Source: an uncultured Chryseobacterium sp. (GTDB lineage: Bacteria; Bacteroidota; Bacteroidia; Flavobacteriales; Weeksellaceae). Taken from it: 64,000 nucleotides of DNA. This document shows positions 35,183-43,700 of this stretch, one piece after another. The notes beneath the pieces are model-generated. The model saw only the letters and a list, made by a program, of their open reading frames with translations. It searched no databases and was not told the origin of the DNA. Made by a program: the position numbers and the translations under genes. Each line of letters opens with the position of its first letter. Within the stretch, counting starts at the first letter, position 1. The stretch is taken from assembly GCA_913774355.1 (NCBI GenBank), contig CAJYGB010000042.1, positions 62,001-126,000 of the forward strand, in the 5' to 3' direction.

Positions 35183-36637
35183 TTATTTCTTACACTTGCT
35201 GTATTCGGTGATGATTCCGATCAGGTTGTCCTGGTTTTTAAGATCCAGGTTGTCGTTCTTTAAACTTTCGGAAACCGGTTTGCAGTCTTTCAGGTAATCG
35301 GCCAGTTTTAAGGATAACTTTTCGCTTGATCGGTTATCGATCATCTGCCCTTTTGGCTGAATTTCGGTTTTGATGACATACTTCTGAAGCTCCACCGGGT
35401 CTTGAAGCAGCATGATTTTATTTTCTTTTGCTACCAAACGATAGAAATAATAATTGTTGCCGTGAAGCGCGCCGTAGTTCTGAAGCTTTTTCATTAACTC
35501 TCCTTTTACATCCAGTCCGTAATAGCAGTCTTCGCCACCATTATACGGCACACAGAAACGGATTCCCGAATCCGCGTTGTACGTCTTTGTTCCCATTCCT
35601 CTTGGCAGACTGGTTTTCAGGGTTACGCGCTGCCCGAACAGATCGGCGCCTTCCGCCGGCAGCTTTTGCCCGGTTCTTTCGGTATCCAGCTGCTCAAACC
35701 AGATGGTAATCAGGCCTTCGGTCTTTTTGCCTGACCGGTCCACCACATATCCCGGAACATCATACAGGTTGATGCTTCGGTCTACGGCATCTTTTATTTT
35801 GGCCTGCTGCAGTTCCTGGTTTTTCTGGTAAGCCTGGTGCCCCAAAGTATAGCCTTCCGCGAAAAGATAAGTAACGAATTCGTTCATAAAAGCATAATCC
35901 GAAGGTGCATAGGTCCGTGGGGAAGGATATGTAAATTCATTGTTGTCGAACGTCTTTACAACATAGGTTTTGATGCCCCGGTTGCTCTGGTACAAAGTTG
36001 CTACACGGATTCCGTCCAGGTCACGCACTTCCAGGCAAGGGTTTGCAGAGCTGAAGCCGCAGTTGAACATTGACGAGTACCCTACAATCTTTGCAGGATA
36101 AGATCCGTTATTCACCAGGATCTCCCCTTTCGATCCGATTCTCGGATTATAGATGGAGCGGATGTTGCTCAGGGTACTCTGCCGGTCGTTCTCCGCAGCA
36201 ATGCTTCCGGCTTTGGCCTGAAGGTATTTGTCGCCCAGGTTTTCACGTTTAACATCGAAGAAGCGGTTGATCTCTTCCGTGTTTAATCCTTTATCGGTAA
36301 AGAAATTGTATTTTACACCCAGCTGATGGGCAATAATACGGTCTACCTTAAAAGAAGTAACCAGTACTTCATAAGGAATCTGGGTAGTCCGCCCGTCTGC
36401 GGATTTCATGTCCAGGTAATATAAAATTTCCTGTCCGCTCAGCGCTACGCCTTTCAGGTCCAGATCAAAAGCTTTCTTATCATCGAGGGTGTACACTTCA
36501 TAATGGTTTCGGTAAGGTGATTTTATCACGGCCACTTCTTTCTCATTATAAAGAACCCTGTCTTTTTTTATTCCGATTTTCTGGCACAAAGCCAAAACGG
36601 GAAGCGTAAAGCAAAATAGTAGAAATAGTCTTATCAT
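35183..36637 (-). CDS. Secreted protein of unknown function, 484 residues
   Basis: A Sec signal peptide (MIRLFLLFCFTLPVLALCQ) is followed by a beta-rich N-terminal part, a Tyr/Asn-rich middle (PSPRTYAPSDYAFMNEFVTY) and a lysine-rich tail with paired cysteines (DCK...SKCKK). It is probably periplasmic. I recognise no domain. It ends 23 bp before a strong terminator, and the tandem promoters of the toxin locus start just beyond. A short, decayed, possibly related C-terminal fragment sits in front of the second promoter repeat at 27734-27893, hinting that genes of this type belong to the locus. Confidence 0.7.
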   Translation of the reverse strand: MIRLFLLFCFTLPVLALCQKIGIKKDRVLYNEKEVAVIKSPYRNHYEVYTLDDKKAFDLDLKGVALSGQEILYYLDMKSADGRTTQIPYEVLVTSFKVDRIIAHQLGVKYNFFTDKGLNTEEINRFFDVKRENLGDKYLQAKAGSIAAENDRQSTLSNIRSIYNPRIGSKGEILVNNGSYPAKIVGYSSMFNCGFSSANPCLEVRDLDGIRVATLYQSNRGIKTYVVKTFDNNEFTYPSPRTYAPSDYAFMNEFVTYLFAEGYTLGHQAYQKNQELQQAKIKDAVDRSINLYDVPGYVVDRSGKKTEGLITIWFEQLDTERTGQKLPAEGADLFGQRVTLKTSLPRGMGTKTYNADSGIRFCVPYNGGEDCYYGLDVKGELMKKLQNYGALHGNNYYFYRLVAKENKIMLLQDPVELQKYVIKTEIQPKGQMIDNRSSEKLSLKLADYLKDCKPVSESLKNDNLDLKNQDNLIGIITEYSKCKK

Positions 36638-36788
36638 ATCGTATAAATTAATCGTCGGTGAAAATAGGAATTTATATCCAATAAATAATTCATTGAAAAA
36701 TGAAAAATCAACGGTACTGTTATGATAGGAAAGACCGGTAAAAGTTAAAGGATGTTAATAAAAATATACAGAATATAAATTAAAGATA

Positions 36789-37079
36789 TTACAACAGCTC
36801 TTTCGGAACCTCAATTCCATTTTTCTTCATATATTCTACCAGGTCGTGGTACTTGTCTTCAAAATCGTTGCCGCATTTATGGGAAATGCTACAGATATCG
36901 GAAGGTTTGATTTCTAAAATATCGGAGATTTTAGTCAGGATTTCCAGGTTGATCTTCACTTTGGAATTTTCGATATCCGAATAGGCCTTCTGAGAAATGC
37001 CCATCTCAAAAGCCATGTATTCCTGCGTAAGATCCTTGCTTCGACGGATTTTCCTGATATTCTGTCCGCAAATTTTCAT
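36789..37079 (-). CDS. XRE-family helix-turn-helix regulator, 96 residues
   Basis: A small DNA-binding protein with a Cro/CI-type HTH: IRKIRRSKDLTQEYMAFEMG as helices 1-2, then ISQKAYSDIENSKVKINLEI as the recognition part, followed by LTKISDILEIKPSDICS. The last ~25 residues (DKYHDLVEYMKKNGIEVPKE) may dimerise. Its promoter holds a 12/15 match to the palindromic box of the toxin-locus repeats, at the same 11-bp distance from the -7 element, so it may regulate itself and the locus. It lies between the locus and the oxidase operon, divergent from the latter. Confidence 0.85.
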   Translation of the reverse strand: MKICGQNIRKIRRSKDLTQEYMAFEMGISQKAYSDIENSKVKINLEILTKISDILEIKPSDICSISHKCGNDFEDKYHDLVEYMKKNGIEVPKELL

Positions 37080-37135
37080 CTCTTTCGTTTTAGTAGTTTT
37101 CGGTATATTTTAGAAGGATATCTATTAGACTTCCA

Positions 37136-37169
37136 CAAAGTTAGTGAATACCTTTGTCAAAACATTACG
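37136..37169 (-). promoter_or_regulatory. XRE gene promoter with a toxin-locus-type box
   Basis: On the minus strand CGTAATGTTTTGACA (37169-37155) is followed after 11 bp by TAACTTTG (37143-37136). The box matches CGTCAAGTTTTGACG of the solo repeat at 12 of 15 positions. Divergent TACCTTTG at 37149-37156 on the plus strand lies within this site, so binding here could also affect the cco operon. Confidence 0.55.
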
Positions 37170-37205
37170 ACACTGCATGATATTTACATTTTCTGATGAT
37201 TTGGG

Positions 37206-37219
37206 GGTAACAAATTACC
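37206..37219. promoter_or_regulatory. Inverted repeat upstream of ccoNO
   Basis: GGTAACAAATTACC is a perfect 5-bp inverted repeat around CAAA, 56 bp before the ccoNO start. An operator for an oxygen- or redox-responsive regulator is possible; it is not a standard FNR box. Confidence 0.35.
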
Positions 37220-37274
37220 GTAAAATTTCTGTTTCAGAGAATAAATATCACCTCATTACAACAACATAGGAATT

Positions 37275-39554
37275 ATGGAGACGCAACAATTTAAGTATGA
37301 CAATAATATTGTCAGAGCATTCCTCTATGCTACTATCGCATTCGGCCTGGTAGGCTTTTTACTCGGACTTACCGCCGCCCTGATGCTTTTTTATCCCGAA
37401 CTTCCGGAATTTCTTTTCGGAACAGACGACACAACAATTAAAAGCTTAGCTTCAGGAAATATCCAGGGACTGATCAACACCCAGGGAGCTTTAGGCTTCG
37501 GACGAATCAGAATGCTTCATACCAGTGCCGTGATTTTTGCTTTTGTCTGCAACTCATTTTTCTGCGGTGCTTATTACAGCATGCAGCGGCTGCTGAAAAC
37601 CAGAATGTACAGCGATACCTTATCCTGGATTCATTTCTGGACCTGGCAGATCATGATTGTTTCGGTCGTTATTACTTTCCTGATGGGAATCAACACTTCC
37701 AAAGAATATGCAGAGCATGAATGGCCGATCGATATTTTAATTACCATCTCATGGGTGATCTTCGGGATCAATATGTTCGGAACCATTGCGAAAAGAAGGG
37801 TAAGGCATTTGTACGTCGCCATCTGGTTCTATATGGGGACCTGGCTGGCCGTGGCGATGCTTCATATTTTCAATAACCTTGAAGTTCCGCTGTCGTTTAC
37901 CACCTGGAAATCCTATTCCATTTACGCAGGAGCGAAAGATGCCTTGGTACAGTGGTGGTACGGACATAATGCGGTTGCGTTTGTACTCACGACTCCGGTT
38001 TTAGGTCTGATGTATTATTTCTTACCGAAAGCAGCAGACAGGCCGGTATTTTCCTATAAACTATCCATCATCCACTTCTGGTCGCTGATCTTCGTATATC
38101 TTTGGGCAGGACCGCACCACCTGCAGTACACTGCACTTCCCGCATGGGCTCAGGCGGTGGGAACCGGATTCTCCATCATGCTGATCGCACCGTCCTGGGG
38201 TGGCATGCTGAACGGGCTTCTGACCTTAAGGGGAGCCTGGGATAAAGTAAGGGAAAACCCGATCCTTAAATTCTTCGTCGTAGCTGTTACCTGTTACGGG
38301 ATGGCCACTTTCGAAGGCCCGCTTTTAGCGACAAAATCATTAAATAAAATCGGACATTACACCGACTGGGTGATCGGCCACGTACATATCGGTGCCTTGG
38401 GATGGAACGGTTTTATGGCCTTCGGGATTGTCTATTATCTGATTCCTGTAATGTGGAGAACCGAACTCTGGTCTAAAAAATTAGCCAACTGGCATTTCTG
38501 GCTGGGAACCCTGGGAATTATATTCTATGCCGTACCGATGTATATTTCAGGATTCACCCAGGGGCTCATGTGGAAGCAGTTCAATCCGGACGGAACCCTG
38601 GTTTGGAAAAACTGGCTGGATACCATAACTGCGATCATCCCGTATTATAAATTGCGGTTTTTAGGTGGACTTTTCTATCTCTCAGGTGCCATTTTAATGG
38701 TGGTGAATGTCTTTAAAACCATTAAAGCAGGCTCATTCCAGAAAGACGTACCGGCAGAAGCTCCGGCACTGGCCAACATCGGTTCGGGAAGAAAAGAAGG
38801 AGAAGGGCTTCACTTATGGATTGAAAGAACACCGAGAATTATGGCTATCCTGGCTTTCATTACCGTAGCCATCGGAGGTCTGGTAGAAATTATTCCGACC
38901 CTGACTTTAAAACAAAGCGTTCCCACGATTACTGCCATAAAACCATACTCACCGCTTGAGCTGGAAGGAAGAGACCTCTACATCCGTGAAGGCTGTAACG
39001 CCTGCCACTCGCAGATGATCCGGCCGTTCCGTGATGAAATCGTACGATTTGAAGGTAAGAACGGACAATATTCCAAAGCAGGGGAATTTGTTTACGACCG
39101 TCCATTCCTTTGGGGATCTAAAAGAACCGGCCCGGATCTGCAGAGAGAAGGCGGAAGAAACCCGGATTCGTGGCACTTCAAACATATGTATAACCCGAGA
39201 ATTACCTCCGCAGGTTCCATCATGCCACGCTTCCCATGGCTGATCAGCAATACGCTGGACAGAAGCCAGACGGTCAACAAAATGAAACTGATGAAAAATT
39301 ACTTCGATGTTCCTTACACAAAAGCTGAGATCGATTCTGCCAACCAATGGGCAGACAACCAGGCCGGCGGTATTGTGAAGAGAATTTACTCCGAAGCGAA
39401 AGACGTTAAAGATCAGATTGAAAAAGACAAAGCAGCAAAAGGCGCCGCATTTGTTCCACTGGAAAAAAGAGAAATCGTAGCTATGATCGCTTACCTGCAA
39501 AGATTGGGCACCGACATCAAAACGACCCAGATCCAGACTGCAAGTACAAAATAA
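37275..39554 (+). CDS. ccoNO: cbb3-type cytochrome c oxidase, fused subunits I and II (CcoN-CcoO)
   Basis: High-affinity terminal oxidase of the inner membrane. Residues 1-~480 form the twelve-helix CcoN part. Haem and copper ligands are visible: the early histidine in GRIRMLHTSAV, WWYGHNAV, the AGPHHLQY pair, and IGHVHIGALGWNG near residue 370. After a linker, a membrane anchor near 515-540 leads into CcoO with the c-type haem site REGCNACHSQMIRPF and the axial methionine region SIMPRFPWL. Fusion of N and O is common in Bacteroidota. It lies 16 bp upstream of ccoP; no separate ccoQ fits between them. Confidence 0.95.
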   Translation: METQQFKYDNNIVRAFLYATIAFGLVGFLLGLTAALMLFYPELPEFLFGTDDTTIKSLASGNIQGLINTQGALGFGRIRMLHTSAVIFAFVCNSFFCGAYYSMQRLLKTRMYSDTLSWIHFWTWQIMIVSVVITFLMGINTSKEYAEHEWPIDILITISWVIFGINMFGTIAKRRVRHLYVAIWFYMGTWLAVAMLHIFNNLEVPLSFTTWKSYSIYAGAKDALVQWWYGHNAVAFVLTTPVLGLMYYFLPKAADRPVFSYKLSIIHFWSLIFVYLWAGPHHLQYTALPAWAQAVGTGFSIMLIAPSWGGMLNGLLTLRGAWDKVRENPILKFFVVAVTCYGMATFEGPLLATKSLNKIGHYTDWVIGHVHIGALGWNGFMAFGIVYYLIPVMWRTELWSKKLANWHFWLGTLGIIFYAVPMYISGFTQGLMWKQFNPDGTLVWKNWLDTITAIIPYYKLRFLGGLFYLSGAILMVVNVFKTIKAGSFQKDVPAEAPALANIGSGRKEGEGLHLWIERTPRIMAILAFITVAIGGLVEIIPTLTLKQSVPTITAIKPYSPLELEGRDLYIREGCNACHSQMIRPFRDEIVRFEGKNGQYSKAGEFVYDRPFLWGSKRTGPDLQREGGRNPDSWHFKHMYNPRITSAGSIMPRFPWLISNTLDRSQTVNKMKLMKNYFDVPYTKAEIDSANQWADNQAGGIVKRIYSEAKDVKDQIEKDKAAKGAAFVPLEKREIVAMIAYLQRLGTDIKTTQIQTASTK

Positions 39555-39570
39555 TGTAAAAGGACATCAC

Positions 39571-40458
39571 ATGAAAACAAGAACCCCAATTTCCGTCTAT
39601 ATCCTTGTCACCGTAGGTTTAACGGTCATGACATTTGAAATGTTCGCACACGATTCGGGATACTTTTCCTCACCGTTTTTCTGGGGACTGCTGCTGATCG
39701 CCGTTATTCTTCTGCTGATCATGAACTCCATCGGAGATCTCGTTGAAAACGAAAATGTAAAAAAACTGTCGGATGAAGAAAGGGCAGCTTATATCAAAGA
39801 AAAAAATACACCTTATTTTCAGAAGCTCTGGAATTCCGCATTCAAAAAGCAGTCGGTCACCGAAGAGAAAGACATCCTGATCGATCATGGATTCGATGGA
39901 ATTACGGAACTCGACAATTCGCTTCCCAAATGGTGGATCGGGCTATTTTATTTCGGGTGTATCTTCTGTGCAGTGTATCTTACCGCTTTTGCCTTTACCG
40001 ATTATGCACATCCTGATGCCGAACTCAACATCGACACCAAATTGATGCTGGCTTCCATCGCGGAATTTGAAAAAACAGCCCCTCAGATCACATTGGAAAA
40101 CGCAAAATACAGTGCAGACAATATTGCGGAAGGTCAGGAATTGTTCAAAACCAACTGCGTTACCTGCCATGGTGAAAATGCGAAAGGCGGAATCGGACCG
40201 AATTTAACCGATACCCACTGGATCAACGTTAAACAGAAAAGCCTGTTCAAAAACGTAATCTGGATGCTTGAAAACGGTTCGCCAAATAACCCGACAATGC
40301 GTCCCATGATCAAAGAAGGAACCATTACCGGAAGGGATGCGGAAAAGATCGCCGCTTACATTTACCATATCAACCAGGAAACACCACCCATTACCTTTGC
40401 CCAGGGTGGAGCCGCTCCGCAGGGAACGGAAGTGAAATGGGAAAACGGAAACGAATAA
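39571..40458 (+). CDS. ccoP: cbb3-type cytochrome c oxidase subunit III (CcoP), one haem site
   Basis: Membrane-anchored c-type cytochrome delivering electrons to CcoNO. Two N-terminal helices (residues ~8-26 and 31-50), a charged cytoplasmic stretch, a third helix (WWIGLFYFGCIFCAVYLTAF near 121-140) and a periplasmic cytochrome domain with TNCVTCHGENAKGGIGPNL. Proteobacterial CcoP proteins carry two CxxCH motifs; only one is present in these 295 residues. The extra N-terminal helices may stand in for CcoQ. The axial methionine is probably in PTMRPM. Downstream lie two long inverted repeats. Confidence 0.92.
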   Translation: MKTRTPISVYILVTVGLTVMTFEMFAHDSGYFSSPFFWGLLLIAVILLLIMNSIGDLVENENVKKLSDEERAAYIKEKNTPYFQKLWNSAFKKQSVTEEKDILIDHGFDGITELDNSLPKWWIGLFYFGCIFCAVYLTAFAFTDYAHPDAELNIDTKLMLASIAEFEKTAPQITLENAKYSADNIAEGQELFKTNCVTCHGENAKGGIGPNLTDTHWINVKQKSLFKNVIWMLENGSPNNPTMRPMIKEGTITGRDAEKIAAYIYHINQETPPITFAQGGAAPQGTEVKWENGNE

Positions 40459-40490
40459 AACATTTTATCTCAGCATATAAACCATGCCAT

Positions 40491-40567
40491 GCCCTCTTTA
40501 GAACCAAACGTAATTAAATTCATTTTTACCAGACCTTTTCAATAGAAAAAATGATTACAAAGAGGGC
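40491..40567 (+). terminator. Long-loop inverted repeat after ccoP
   Basis: GCCCTCTTT (40491-40499) and AAAGAGGGC (40559-40567) pair perfectly over 9 bp and are followed by TTTTAAAA. The 59-nt loop is unusual for a simple terminator. Confidence 0.5.
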
Positions 40568-40586
40568 TTTTAAAATTCAAATCCGT

Positions 40587-40659
40587 GCTTTGACTGCCTC
40601 CATCAACTGATTCACTTGACAATTAACTAAACTAAATTCCATTAGCAGGCAGTCAAGGC
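40587..40659 (+). repeat. Second long inverted repeat between ccoP and the TamB-like gene
   Basis: GCTTTGACTGCCT (40587-40599) and AGGCAGTCAAGGC (40647-40659) pair at 12 of 13 positions plus one G-T, around 47 nt, followed by AGGATTTTTG. It could be a terminator, a small RNA or a miniature repeat element. Confidence 0.4.
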
Positions 40660-40716
40660 AGGATTTTTGTATTCCCATTGGGTACCATAACATATAAACA
40701 GTACAGAAAGTATCAT

Positions 40717-40724
40717 TATATTTG
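40717..40724 (+). promoter_or_regulatory. -7 element of the TamB-like gene
   Basis: TATATTTG matches TAnnTTTG. It makes the in-frame TTG at 40722 an unlikely start codon. Confidence 0.55.
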
Positions 40725-40742
40725 TTTAAACCCAATCACACT

Positions 40743-43700
40743 TTGAAACTGAAAATCAACACCCGAAAACTCTTAAAGCGTTTTGCAATTACCATTATAT
40801 CCATAGTGGTATTTTTCACATTACTCATCCTCAGTTTAAGACTTCCGGCCGTTCAGAATTTTGTTAAAGACAAGCTGGTGGTGTATCTTGAGAAGAAAAT
40901 CAAAACCAAAGTGAGCCTCGAAAGGGTCTACATAGGATTCCCCAACAGCCTTATCATGGAGAACCTTTATCTGAAGGGGCAGAAAGTAGATACGCTTTTA
41001 GCGGTAAAGAAACTGGATGTCAGCCTCAATATGATGAAGCTCATTAATTCCACAGCCGATATTACTTCGGTAGATCTGCAAGGTGCAAGAGCCAATGTGG
41101 TGAGAAAACCCGACGGTACATTCAACTTCGATTATATTCTTGATGCTTTTGCCACGACAGACAAAGAAGAGAGCCCATCGAAACCTTTTATCATTTCTCT
41201 GGATAAAATTAAATTAAAAGACATCGGGATTACCTTCAACGACCAGCAGTCGCGGAACGACATCCAGGTGTATTTAAAATCCTTTGATACCCGGGTACAG
41301 ACTTTCGATCTTCAGAATAACAAATATGCCGTCAACGACATCAAACTGGACGGATTAAAACTTAAACTGAAACAGGATCTCATAAAGGAAGTTTCTGAAA
41401 AAGTGGAAAAGAAAGTTGATTCCCTGAATAACAAAAAGCCGATGCAACTCGGTTTAAAGGGAATTAAACTGACGAATTTCAACATCGATTACGGCGACGA
41501 CAATACCAGGACTTTTGCAAAGGTTGTGTTTAAGGAACTCAGCACGAAAGTCAATAAACTCGATCTTCAGAATAATGCTTATGATGTAGGCAATGTTTTC
41601 CTTTCCGGAGCAGACATCAATGCCAATCTTTATCTTCCCGCTAAAAATGCCAAAGAACCTGAATCGCCAAAAACCAGAGATCAGCAGAAAGCTTTGGCCC
41701 TACTGCTGGGAAAACTGGTCTTAAATGATGTAAAAGTAGCTTACAACAATACCGCGATTGCCCCGACAAGACAGGGAATGGATTTCAATCATCTGAATTT
41801 TTACAAGCTGAATCTAGAAGTAAAGGATTTCAAAATGCAGGACAATACCTTCGCCGGAAGCATTAATTCAGCAGAGATACAAGAAGCCAGAGGTCTGAAT
41901 ATCCAAAAACTCAACACGGATTTTGTATACAACCAGAAAGAAGCCTATTTAAAAGATTTATACTTACAGACTCCAAAAACGGTTTTGCAGGATGAGGTGG
42001 TGTTAAATTACAATTCTATCGAACAACTAAGTTCCAACTTAGGTGCCGTACAGGTTTCTGCCAACATAGAAGATTCCAAAATCGGATTCTCCGACATTCT
42101 GAACCTTGTTCCGACTTTGAGAAATACAGCGCCTTTCAATAAATATCCCAATGCCATCGTGAATGTGGATGCCAATGTAAAAGGAAGTGTAAATGATCTG
42201 CTCATTAATAAACTGAAAGTCTCCGGACTGGATCAGTTAAGGGTTGCCGCTTCAGGAAGGGTGAAAAATGCAATGAATCCTAATAATCTGTATTACGATT
42301 TAAGAATTGCCGAATTGTCTTCCTCCGCCAGGACCATCTTTAATCTCGTCCCTAAAAATACTATTCCTTCCAATATTTCCCTGCCTTCCCAGATGAGCAT
42401 TAAAGGAACTGCCAAAGGAACCACCAAAGTAGTAAATGCCAATCTGAACCTTTACTCCACCCTTGGAAATTCCTCTGTAGATGCCAACCTGGATATGCGC
42501 AGAAAGAACAGGGAACTGTATACCGTAAAAGCCAATCTTCAGGGCTTGCAGATTGGAAAAATTATCCAGAATAAAGACATCGGGCCTATTTCTGCACAGA
42601 TTTACGCCAAGGGAGAAAGTTTCGATTTCAAAAATGCCAACGCCGATCTGAGAGGAAATGTTGCCTCTGCCGTGTACAAAGGATACCGTTACCAGAATAT
42701 GAACCTGACCGGGAAAATCAGACGCGGTGTATACGACGTTATTTTAAATTCCAAAGATCCGAACGCCAATTTATTTCTAACGGCTTCCGGGGTTTACAAT
42801 GAGAAAAATCCTACCGTAAAAATAAACGGAAATATTAATAAATTAGATTTAAACAAATTAGGATTCTACAAAGATCCGATGATCCTTGCCGGGAAAATCG
42901 ACGGGGACTTTAAAAACTTAGATCCGGATAATCTGAACGGTTATCTGAATTTAAAAGATTTCGCCATCTCGGATACCAAAGAAATTTACCCGATCCAGGA
43001 GATGAACTTAAAGGCATCATCGACCAACGATTCTACAAACATCATTTTCAATTCTCAGATTGCCGATGTGGAACTAAGGGGTAAATATAAGCTGACCCAG
43101 ATTTTCGGAGCTTTATCCAATACCGTGAACCAGTATTACCAGTTCCAAAAACCCGGAAAAATGCAGAAGATACAGGGTGGGCAATTCTTTACTTTTAATG
43201 CAAAAATTAAAAATGACGACCTGATCCGGAAATTTGTACCGGAGCTGAAAAGTTTTGAAACCATCAACCTTAACGGAAACTATGATGCCGATTCGCAGAA
43301 AATAGAAATCGACGGGCAGATCCCGCAGGTGCTTTACGGTGAAAATTCCATTGAAAATGCGACGATTAAAGTGACCAATGAAAACCAGGCGCTTCAGTAT
43401 AATCTTTATGTAGGCGGACTGAAAAGCTCAAGCTTTGCTTTAAATAAAATAGGAATTGCCGGAGATGTAGCCAATAATATCATCAATTATAACATCACGA
43501 CAAAAGATGAAAAGGATGTCACCCAGTTCCTGATCGCAGGAAATGCCAAGTCGCTGAATGACATTACCGAAATTTCACTTAATCCTAACGGATTAAAATT
43601 GAATTATACCGACTGGACCGTCTCCGAAAACAACAGGATCCAGATCGGCAAAAACGGAATCCTGGCAGATAATTTCAGGCTATCGAATGCAGGAAGCGAA

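Noticed and set aside
40722..40742. TTG 40722 as start of the TamB-like gene
   Set aside because: It is the end of the -7 element TATATTTG; the same trap occurs at recA, the deoxyhypusine-synthase-like gene, pyrG and the small lipoprotein gene.
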